From Eublepharis macularius (lineage: Eukaryota; Chordata; Lepidosauria; Squamata; Eublepharidae): DNA of 64,000 nucleotides. The notes under the pieces were generated by a model. That model did not search any database. It had not been told where the DNA came from and was given only the letters and a program-made list of their open reading frames with translations. Location: NCBI RefSeq assembly GCF_028583425.1, contig NC_072800.1:11235001-11299000 (forward strand), written 5' to 3'. Of this stretch, positions 55,865-64,000 are shown piece after piece. Numbering within the stretch: position 1 is the stretch's first letter; every line of letters starts with the position of its first letter. A program made the position numbers and the translations under genes.

Positions 55865-56719
55865 ATTGTTAGAGCCAAACATCATCTGCAGCCTGTTCCT
55901 ATCAGACAAGTAATATTTCTTTAAAACTTGGGTAACTCTGGTGGGGCTTAGGCCTTGGAGCCCAAAGGCCAAGTGGAAGTCCCTGTCAAAAACATCCCTC
56001 AAGGACAAGTTATGGCAAGGGATTGTGTGTATCCCTCTTTACTCTTCTTGTTGCTCCTGAGCTGATTCGCAGGCATTGGGCACCATGAGACCTGAACCCA
56101 GAACCCGGACAGCTCTCAGAGCTGCCTAAATGTAGAAAAGGCTGCTGGTCCTTCTTCCTCACAGCACCACCCTCAAAATGTCTAGTGAGGGAACTACCTG
56201 CTGACCTGAAGAGCCACGGAGAGCTGCACAGCCAATAGAAAGCCATTGCTTTAGGGCTGGACCAAGTCTGAGCTACTTGCTGAAAATATGAAGAATCTAC
56301 CAGATTTATCTGGCCTCCTCGGCATCTTGGACTAGCCCTCATGGATCCTGACTTCTGACCCAGCTTCTGCTGTGCCCTGCTGGCCTCTTGCCCCGCTGGC
56401 CTCTGGTCTGCCTATGACCCTTTGGCTACCTGGCCCCAGGCCAAGCATGGACTTCTCATCCACCAACTTGGCATCTGACAGCTGGCCAAGCCAAACTGTG
56501 GTTTGGTCCAAGCTGCACACCCTAAGTTTGGCCACTAGTCTTTATACGGGGGTATGTTCTCTACACCGATTGTAGAAGCCTCATGGCACACGCGGCGTCT
56601 TCCCTGGAGTATTCACAGCGTCTCTAAAGAACATTTTCTCACTCAGAGCTGCAGGTGGTCTTCCTGACACTTAGAGCTCTTCCTCCGGCACATCTTGGTG
56701 AGAGAAGGCCCATGACTTA
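55865..56719. other. No gene supported
   Basis: Unique sequence with frames of 60-110 codons on both strands, none with a recognisable domain. Confidence 0.4.
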
Positions 56720-57186
56720 GGGCCAAGCTAGAAGTGACGAATGACACTTGAACGGCAAGTGAACAGACTCATGTGTTCATGAGACCCTGTTCACTTGCGC
56801 TTCACTTGCACTCCACTCGATCACGTAGTGTTCACTTGCACTGTTCACTTGCATTCCACTTGCACTCCCCTCGATCACTACGTGTTCCACTACATGTTCC
56901 ACTACGTGTCCACTCGATCACGTAGTGTTCACTTGCACTCTACTCGATCACGTAGTGTTCACTTGCACTCTACTCGATCACGTAGTGTTCACTTGCACTG
57001 TTCACTTGCGCTTCACTTGCACTCCACTCGATCACTAGTGGAGTGCAAGTGAAGCGCAAGTGAACAGTGCAAGTGAACACTACGTGATCGAGTAGAGTGC
57101 AAGTGGAGTGCAAGTGAACAGGGAGGAACACACGTGAGTCTGTTCACTTGCTATTCAAGTGTCATTCGTCACTTCTAGCTTGGCCC
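56720..57186. mobile_element. TNA-TSD MITE (F2) with internal tandem expansion, 467 bp
   Basis: TIRs gggccaagctagaagtgacg and cgtcacttctagcttggccc are perfect, flanked by TTA on both sides (56,717-56,719 and 57,187-57,189). Inside, a unit of about 30 bp (cactcgatcacgtagtgttc plus acttgcactct) is repeated several times (56,810-57,000). Part of it is mirrored at 57,035-57,110 (gtgcaagtgaacactacgtg). Confidence 0.85.
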
Positions 57187-57682
57187 TTATTCCCAGGGGA
57201 GGTGGGTTGTCCCCCCCTCCACTCTAGAGAGCCCATCAAACTCTTGTCCATTTCTCCAAAAGGCAGGTTTTGTAGCCAGATGTCAAACTTATTCCTCTGG
57301 ATGAGAACCCTGAAGGCGATGCAGCCCTCAGTGGTGGAGAGGGGGTGGTGGAGAGAGTTTCCCAGAGTTTGACAGCTGATGGGAAGGCTGAGGGCAGCCA
57401 GAGAATAGGAGGAGCCCCGTGGCCGGAGCCTTGAGGTGGAGGCTAGGGCTGAGGAACTGGAAGATGGTGGGCTCTGGGAGGAAAACTTAGACGGAGTCAG
57501 GTTTCAGCCCAGCTTGGAGGCTTGCAATGACTCACAGAGAGGCAGCCTGAGAGAGGGAGCGGGAGCCGCCTTTGTTCCACTTGGGCTCAGAGCTGCTGGG
57601 GAGAAGCCAACCTCTGCCTCCCTTCCTCTGTCCATACAAACAGCTGGGTCTCCTCCTCTCCCTGAAGACTGCCGGGTCCAAC

Positions 57683-57879
57683 ATGCCCCCTAGGTAAGGC
57701 TCCTGAATCTCACCCCCCCCCCACGTGCCTGCCTGCACCAAACTTCTCATCTCACCTCTGTGTTCCTTCCTTGTTCTCTTTCCCAATTTTCTCCAGTCAT
57801 TCCCGGCGGCCCTGGAATTTGTGCCTGCTGCTTTTGGGTTCATTGCTCCCTGCAGTTCTACCAGCACAGGTCATAGAAG
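57683..57879 (+). CDS. Candidate 5' coding exons of a secreted or membrane protein (partial gene)
   Basis: Two exons are proposed. Exon 1 coding part is 57,683-57,693 (ATGCCCCCTAG), then gtaagg. Intron 57,694-57,796 is 103 nt, pyrimidine-rich and ends tctccag. Exon 2 is 57,797-57,879 and is followed by gtaagag. The joined frame gives 31 residues plus one base (phase 1): a basic start (SHSRRPW), a strong hydrophobic core (LCLLLLGSLLPAVLPA) and a plausible signal-peptidase site before QVIEG. Upstream 57,380-57,682 is GC-richer and repeat-free, as a 5'UTR or promoter would be. A phase-1 exit after the signal peptide is typical of genes whose next exon encodes an extracellular module. The protein was not recognised and no downstream exon was found to 64,000, so a long intron or a false prediction are both possible. 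Confidence 0.4.
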
Positions 57880-58540
57880 GTAAGAGCCTCCTTCTCTCTC
57901 CCCACCATGCCTTGATTAGGGGGCAAGAGGAGGGAAGGCGAGGGAGGAGAGGTTCGCTCTTTCGTCTAGCTTTTCCTCTTGGCATGAGCCAGAATTGCGC
58001 TTTGGTCGGAGAATGAGAGAGATGCTGAGAGTGTTTACTAGACAACTTGTTGAGAGTTGCAGAAACTTCAGATCGGCACATCTGTCATGCGTTCCGGCGC
58101 TCGAAGGATTCCACTGTAGCTGTTGGTGGCTGCAAAGCCTTGTAACATTAATTCCCCAGTGGGACTTCAGAAAGGCAAGGCGGGTTTCGCTGTGTTGTTT
58201 GGAATATGCAGGACGCTCCAGTCGCATGTTCAAAAGCCGAGCAGACTTTGATGGGAAAGCTTTTCATAGAACTTTAGCTGGCGTTTGGGGGAGGTGGCAT
58301 GGACAGTGCTGTGGGGTGGGCTTTTTAATATGGAGTGTTTGCTTTTGCTGCTGTGATTGTGCAGTGTTCATTCCCGCTTCAAGTCTTGAAGACGGAGGGA
58401 GCTTTCATGCCAATAAGTAATGCTATGAACTTCCAGACTAGGTGATTTGGACTGTGTCTTGAATCAGTTTTTAAAATGTGCAGGGCACAAAGTCTGTGCA
58501 GGTTAAGCCTTTTTATCTTCATGGCAACCTTGTGAAGTTT

Positions 58541-58544
<4 letters not shown>
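57880..58544 (+). other. Possible first large intron; no feature recognised
   Basis: If the exon model is right, this is intronic. Open frames such as 57,995-58,420 lack splice support. Confidence 0.3.

Positions 58545-58622
<78 letters not shown>
58545..58622. repeat. (AG)n microsatellite
   Basis: About 39 perfect AG dinucleotides. Confidence 0.97.
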
Positions 58623-58625
<3 letters not shown>

Positions 58626-59486
58626 CTCTCCAGATTACCTAGCGAACTTCATGATGGCGCAGTGGATTCGCACCCTTGTCTTTGCAGTCAGGGCAGCGTT
58701 CAGTACCCTTCCTGGCTTTTGTCAGTCCTCCTAATTCTTGCTGGCCATAACTCTTGGGAGGTAGGCCACCAATATTCCTGTCTTGTATCTCAGGATTTAA
58801 GTGTTAGAGCCTGGCAGCTTCTACAACCCATCTCTACTCACTGCAGTAATCTCCACGGGGCGCCTATCCACACTCCCCGTCGTCTTTGGAACATCCTTTT
58901 CAGGGGTCAAAATGTGCACCCTCCTCCCTCTTTCTCCAGCAGAAAAGCTGGTAGGATCCAGTCCCAAGTAACTTTCTCAAGGCGACCTCCCATTTTCAGA
59001 AATTTGGAGGCACTGGGCATCTGAGATGCTGTGGGCTGGCCCACACCGGCTCTCTGACAATGGTCGTCAGCAAGACACTTGTACGAATTCGCCTCCAAGC
59101 ATTTGAACAGAGCAAAGGTGTCAGAGTGCCACTGTTGCCTCTCTGTGGGCTGCAGCACTCTCAGGAAAGCGAGTGAGAGGCTAGCCAATTCGGACAAATG
59201 GGGGGGGGGGTGCTGCTTTACCAGGCTAAACCTGCCCCGGTGTTCTCTGGCATGCCTGTTATTCTCATCTTTATGGGGCTTTGCAGGATAGTTCTTTCTT
59301 GGAAAGAGTTATGGGCACTGCCTTTAAAAAAAAAACAGTTCAGGGGGGAGGGCAGGCTTTTTCGTAGGTGGTGGTTACCCCCACCCATAAAGAAACAGTG
59401 GAAAAGGAGGACTGGGGTGGGAAGGGAAGGGAAGATTGACAGGTGGGACAGTGGGTTCTCATGTACAGGATCACTCAGTGGGCTTA
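58623..59486. other. No feature recognised
   Basis: Contains a G-run at 59,201-59,210. No exon supported. Confidence 0.4.
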
Positions 59487-59605
59487 GGGCCAAGCTACAC
59501 ATGACGAATGACACTTGAACAGCAAGTGGATTGAGTGGAGGGCAAGTGAACAGGGAGAAATACACTTGCTGTTCAAGTGTCATTCGTCACTTTGTAGCTT
59601 GGCCC
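59487..59605. mobile_element. TNA-TSD MITE (F2), 119 bp, short form
   Basis: TIRs gggccaagctacacatgacg and gtcactttgtagcttggccc, with TTA at 59,484-59,486 and 59,606-59,608. Almost the whole element is one hairpin (gacacttgaacagcaagtg / cacttgctgttcaagtgtc). Confidence 0.83.
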
Positions 59606-59794
59606 TTAGATGTTGGCAACCTCCACTCCAGCTATACTCTGTCTGGCACAAAGGTTCAAACAGTCTCTTATGGGGAGTTCCTAGATTCTTCCCCCATCTC
59701 TGTTTTTACCCCAAGCCAGGCTGAGAAGCCACGTCCTCCAGTTTGCAGGATCTGAGCAAGTCTGTTAATGATAGGACGTTTTGGACGTCTTTCC

Positions 59795-59850
59795 TTCATG
59801 GGGTTACCATAGGTTGGAGGCGACTTGATGGCACATCACACACATAGGCT
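59795..59850 (+). repeat. Tail of a 5S-type SINE
   Basis: The block atggggttaccataggttgg and aggcgacttgatggcacatc matches the distal body of the 5S-derived SINEs. Confidence 0.55.
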
Positions 59851-60748
59851 GAGTGTAAGAAGTGTTGGTGGAGAGATGGCTCCTTAAACCCTTTGGGCCT
59901 CTTTTCAGCTCAGAAAACCCGGAAAAGATACAGGGTCCCCGTATCTTCTCTGCACTAGTGAAAAAGCAGCATGGGGTGGGCTATTTTGAATGACAAAGTG
60001 ACAGGATTGTGCAGCCTCTGTTTGTGTGGTTTATTTTTATTTACTTAAATTTATCATCTGCCTTTTTCACTGCGACTCTAGGATTGCTTTTGTTTAGGCA
60101 TAGCCGTCCCCGGGCTGGATTGGAATGTAAAAAGAAATAGTGGAGGCAAGATCGAGAAATCTCTATTTATCTAAAGTCTCATGTATACAAACTCATGGCA
60201 AAAACAGCCCTTAAGGGAGCAAAACGAGGGACCCCCTCCCCACCAAGGTGTTTGGAGAGCCAAATGTATGGCTGACTTCTGTCTCGTGGCTCTTTATTTT
60301 CCTACTCTGGCCAGGCTTATGCTTGACTTGATTAGTGGTCTGCTGTCCATCTTAAATCTCTTTTGACACAGGCTATGGAAAGAGAACTTTAGAACGTGTT
60401 TTGGTAGCTGTCACTGGCTTCTCCCCGCTTCCCTGCAAAGCGGCTGGTGGCCTGAAACCACAGCCTCTAGCCCCATTTATTTTATCAGCTCCTTGCTGTA
60501 TTTTATTTCACCAAGTGTCTGTGCTATTATGTATATTGGCAGCATTGCACAAAGGAACCTGTGCAAAAGGTGGAAGGGAAGGCTAGAAATGCCTCTTCTT
60601 CCAATATGTGTCTAACTTCGTCTTCAGTTGTCCAACTTAGAGAGTAAAAGGAAAGCCCCCCCCCCTTGCCATGAGTACAGGGAAATTTGCAAGAGTAAAG
60701 GAAGCTACAGCTTAGAGGCCGTGTGTACATAATTTTCAGTATCATCAG
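59851..60748. other. No gene; possible SINE tail at about 60,025-60,075
   Basis: The stretch gtttatttttatttactt and catctgcctttttcactgcg resembles a reversed SINE/LINE tail. The rest is unassigned. Confidence 0.4.
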
Positions 60749-60961
60749 CAGGGCTTTTTTTCTGGGAAAAGAGGTGGTGGAACTCAGTGGGTTGCCCTCA
60801 GAAAAAATGGTCACATGGCTGGTGGCCCCGCCCCCTGATCTCCAGACAGAGGGGAGTGTAGATTGCCCTGGAGATCAGGGGGCGGGGCTACCAGCCATGT
60901 GACCATTTTCAAGAGGTTCTGGAACTCCGTTCCCTCGCGTTCCCCCTGAAAAAAAGCCCTG
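60749..60961 (-). mobile_element. hAT-type hairpin MITE (F1), copy G, shortened loop
   Basis: Begins cagggctttttttctggg and ends gaaaaaaagccctg. It is only 213 bp because part of the loop and arm is deleted (gattgccctggagatcaggg). The flanking octamers atcatcag and agcatctg match at six of eight positions. Confidence 0.82.
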
Positions 60962-61397
60962 AGCATCTGTAAGTAAAAAGATGCAGATCTTGCTATTGCG
61001 TAGCCTGATGCCTCGAGTAGCTGTCTCCATGACATTCACCTTGGTGTGGTTTATTAAAAACAGAGTTGCCGGATGGAGACCCGGACTTTACATTTAAAGC
61101 CCTGAGACAGCAGCCAGACTGGATGGCAGAGCCTCCAGACTGGAGTTTTGTTGATCTGCGAGCCTGTGGAGGGTTGCTGGATTCTTACTTGGAGATCCTG
61201 CCTACATCTTTACATCAGTGCTTCCTAGACATTTTATACAGGAGGCACAGAGAACTCAAAAGATGTGCACACGCATGCACGCACGCACACACATATGTTG
61301 TGAACCAGCTCCCCAAATAGTCAACAGCCATCCTCATTGTTAGTGGTGAGATAATTCATCTAATGTTGGCTCCCTGAATCCTGCCCTCCCCTTTGCC
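60962..61397. other. No feature supported
   Basis: An 84-codon frame at 61,066-61,320 starts in gttgccggatggagacc and has no domain signal. An alternating purine-pyrimidine CA/CG tract lies at 61,265-61,292. Confidence 0.4.
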
Positions 61398-61606
61398 AAT
61401 TTCCATTTGAGAAATTCCTGGAGATTTGTGGGTGGAGCCTAGGAAAGGGGAAGTCTGGGGAAGGGAGGGACCTCAGCGGGGTATAATGCCATACAGTCCA
61501 CCCTCCAAAGCAGCCATTTCCTCCAGAGGAACTGATCTCTGTATCTGGAGATCAGTTGTAATTCTGGGAGGTCTCCAGGCCTGATCTGGAGGTTGGCAGC
61601 CCTAGG
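61398..61606 (+). repeat. F3 repeat, well preserved
   Basis: Contains gagaaattcctggagatttg, ggtataatgccatacagtcc, accctccaaagcagccattt, cagttgtaattctgggaggt and ggaggttggcagccctag. Confidence 0.78.
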
Positions 61607-61732
61607 GTCCAGGGGTAAGGCATATGCATAACCCAGTGTGTACGTCCTCCTTTATTCATGTATTTGGCAGAAGGAGGGGGTCTCAGCGCTATGTGGCACC
61701 TCCCTCTGCTCTGGTGAGGAGAACAACCCTAG

Positions 61733-61896
61733 TTAGAGTTGCCAGTCCCCTGCTCATGCCCTGCGTGATGATGTCACTTCCTGGAAGTGACATCATTGTG
61801 CAGCTTGAGGTGTGCATGTGTGCGAAGACAACCGCCAAGGTAAGTGCCTGGTCTCCCACCTCCCACCCAGAGGGCGGGGGGATCTGGCGACCCTAA
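61733..61896. repeat. F4 repeat, copy 8 (short)
   Basis: Begins agagttgccagtcccctgct and ends gatctggcgaccctaa. The core is the palindrome gatgatgtcacttcctggaa followed by gtgacatcatt. Confidence 0.65.
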
Positions 61897-61898
61897 CC

Positions 61899-62564
61899 CT
61901 AATGGATGCATCCAACACGGGGGCTTAATGTTTCAAGGCCAGTTCCGGCCACCCCATACCGAGGTGGCTCCACAGCCTGGGTACCAGGGCTTAGGATGGG
62001 AGTGTGGGCAGTGGCAAGACACGAAGTTAGTGGCAGGAGTGCCAGAGGTGTAATTGCAGGTGGGAAAGATCTGGTAGCCAATGAGCTGGGAGAGGCAAGC
62101 ATAAACGCCATCCAGGCCAGATCCTTCTTCAGCTTGCCAAATGGTCCAGACCAAAGAAGAAGTCCGCAAGCCAGGGGAGCCTGAGGCATCCCATTCGGGT
62201 CTTGGGTGCCAAGTGGGGAGGCCCAGTCAGGTGTTGCTTGAAACACCGGACTGGAGAGGGCAGCCAAGGTGATGCCCTCTGCACTGCCGTTGGCCTCAGG
62301 GCCAGTCTCTGACGAAGCCAGCTAAGCAACTTGCCTGGGGTAGGCCAATGAGGCAAGGGCCCAAGTGCCCCAAGGGCCCATCAGTGGCACAGGGCTGCGT
62401 ATGACTGGCACCATCTCCTTGGACCTGTGCCCAGCCCAGCCCCTAGAGCAGCACCACCAATGCAGGGCCTTCCCTTGCCCCTTTGCGGGGAGGGGATGCA
62501 GGCCCAGGAAAGGATAAGTATACCTCACAAGGGGGACAAAATACCTTGAATCGGCTCTGTTTGG
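61899..62564. other. No feature recognised
   Basis: GC-rich with many overlapping frames on both strands. No frame has coding support over its antisense. Confidence 0.35.
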
Positions 62565-62567
62565 GAG

Positions 62568-62856
62568 TGGGGAGACCTGGCACTCACCTTTCCCCATCCT
62601 TGCGCATGCGCTTTGCATGTGTGCGCTCTTGGGGCAGCACAATGACGTCACTTCTGGGGGTGACATAATTGTGCAGGCCCTGGGAGTGCTCCTGCGCTTT
62701 GCACTGGGCCAATCTGGGCGTCGTGCTGCACCAGGAGCACACCTGGGAGGACTCTTCCCCCACCTTCCCCCCTCGTCAGCCAGGTGAGTGCTGGTGGGGG
62801 GCAGCGGGTGGGAACAAGGCATCCCCTTCCCCCACTGAGGGACCTGGCAGCCCTAG
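62568..62856. repeat. F4 repeat, copy 9
   Basis: Includes gacctggcactcacctttcc, aatgacgtcacttctggggg, tgacataattgtgcaggccc, gtcagccaggtgagtgctgg and gacctggcagccctag. Confidence 0.65.
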
Positions 62857-62858
62857 GT

Positions 62859-63200
62859 TGGCCCTGACTGTGGGGCAGGTTGTAAGGCGGTTAAAAAGCT
62901 CTGGTTTGAGTCCCACCCAGGCAACTTGGACAAAGAGTCCAAGACAGGATGACGCTGTGATCTCTCCAACTGGCCTCACTGCCCGCTGTCCTCTCCAGCC
63001 TACAGCAGAGCAAAATCAGAGCCTGTTGATCAGGAAGGAGCTGGGGGAGCAAGACTTTGGGAAGAGAGCAAGATTGTCCCCTTCAGACATCAGCAGGTGC
63101 CGGTGATCTTGGGGGAGAAAGAACAAGCTGTATCTATCGAGGACGGCAGTGTTCCGAACTCTGCCTCATGCTGCAGTGGCAGGAAGCAGAGCATACTTGC
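62859..63200. other. No feature recognised
   Basis: No supported gene or repeat. Confidence 0.4.
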
Positions 63201-63441
63201 CAGGGCTTTTTTTCTGGGAAAAGAGGTGGTGGAACACAGTGGGTCACATGGCTGGTGGCCCCGCCCCCTGATCTCCAGACAGAGGGGGGTTGAGATTGCC
63301 CTCCGCGCCGCTCAGCGGCGCGGAGGGCAGTCTCAACTCCCCTCTGTCTGGAGATCAGGGGGCGGGGCCACCAGCCATGTGACCATTTTCAAGAGGTTCC
63401 GGAACTCCGTTCCCCCACGTTCCCCCTGAAAAAAAGCCCTG
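63201..63441 (-). mobile_element. hAT-type hairpin MITE (F1), copy H
   Basis: Begins cagggctttttttctggg and ends gaaaaaaagccctg. Its inverted arms are almost perfect around gcgccgctcagcggcgc. The flanking octamers atacttgc and gtgctcgc differ at three positions, all transitions, so the TSD has decayed. Confidence 0.83.
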
Positions 63442-64000
63442 GTGCTCGCTTTTTTCTATAAACTCTTCTTTTTAAAAAAATCAGAATCTGGCCTCCAGTA
63501 TTCTAGTGACTATTTTTAACCCACGGAGAATATAACGGCTACTTTTCTTTCTCCAATTGAAGCCTGAAATTAGTCACTCTTGTATAAATTGCATTTCGTG
63601 TTGTTCATTTTTTCCAGGTGACACGTTTGCTAATTCTGGGCTTATTGGAGAGGACTGGGGAGGGCTTGGCTGTTACTGCAAGTTTGCCTGAGCCGAGACA
63701 CGCTGGGCTCAGAAGAATGTGTTTTGTGAAGGGCAACCCTTCATGCTGTCAGCAATGTCTTAACAGCATGAGTCTCCCTGGAAGTAAAAGGATTAACTGC
63801 TTACATGTTGGGCATCACAGAAAGGATAAACTGGCTCAAGCAAATTTAGAACATGTTACAAGTCTGGATTGGGTGGATCTGGTGCAATTGACTCGCAAGG
63901 TACATCTTCCTGTATAGGAATAGATTAGTTCAGTTATGTCGCTGTCACAGGGTAGTTAGTGAGCAGGAGTTAATAAAAGAAGATTAAAACCTAGGGATGC
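63442..64000. other. No gene recognised
   Basis: A segment after ttttttccag at 63,618 can be read in the phase left open by the exon model at 57,879, but it stops after about 24 codons. It is not supported as an exon. Confidence 0.35.

Noticed and set aside
63618-63700. Downstream exon for the candidate gene at 57,683
   Set aside because: The acceptor-like ttttttccag is followed by only about 24 in-phase codons before TGA, with no donor. It is not convincing.

Overview
The window is vertebrate nuclear DNA, almost certainly from a squamate reptile. The evidence is the mix of dispersed elements: tRNA-derived SINEs of the Sauria type, 5S-rRNA-derived SINEs, a full-length L1 retrotransposon with AT-rich coding sequence, L2/CR1-like LINE fragments, and many non-autonomous DNA transposons. 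A gecko-like lineage is possible, but the sequence alone does not settle the species. There are no bacterial genes, no CRISPR array and no complete host gene. Nearly all short open frames here are chance or repeat-derived.

Layout. 0-11.4 kb: SINEs, palindromic MITEs, three copies of an 8-bp-TSD hAT-type hairpin MITE (one splitting an old L2-like reverse-transcriptase fragment) and a Helitron-like segment. 11.4-20.5 kb: two LTRs plus a third LTR-like end, TNA-flanked MITEs, and a 5S-SINE inserted into an older repeat. 21-23.6 kb: a 2.36-kb foldback element sits inside a hairpin MITE, and both keep their target-site duplications (TSDs). 24-35.6 kb: more MITEs, two long TTCT microsatellites, SINEs and a CR1 tail. 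35.6-43.57 kb: a full-length L1 with a 17-bp TSD. Its ORF1 is intact and ends in an ATGA overlap with ORF2. ORF2 is broken twice, by a later antisense L1 insertion (39,097-40,868) and by an in-frame TGA just before the FADD motif. 44.0-57.2 kb: GC-rich dispersed repeats, degenerate minus-strand LINE fragments, hairpin MITEs, and an AT-rich repeat-poor block near 44.6-45.3 kb that could be a conserved non-coding element.

The only candidate host coding sequence is at 57,683-57,879. An 11-nt coding first exon and an 83-nt second exon have good splice signals and together encode a signal-peptide-like N-terminus on the + strand. No continuing exon could be recognised downstream.

The main biological story is layered transposition. 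Precise TSDs allow insertion order to be read in several places: L1 in L1, foldback in MITE, MITE in LINE, MITE in SINE, SINE in an older repeat. The hairpin families (8-bp TSD) and the TNA-TSD families depend on transposases not encoded here. The SINEs depend on LINE machinery.
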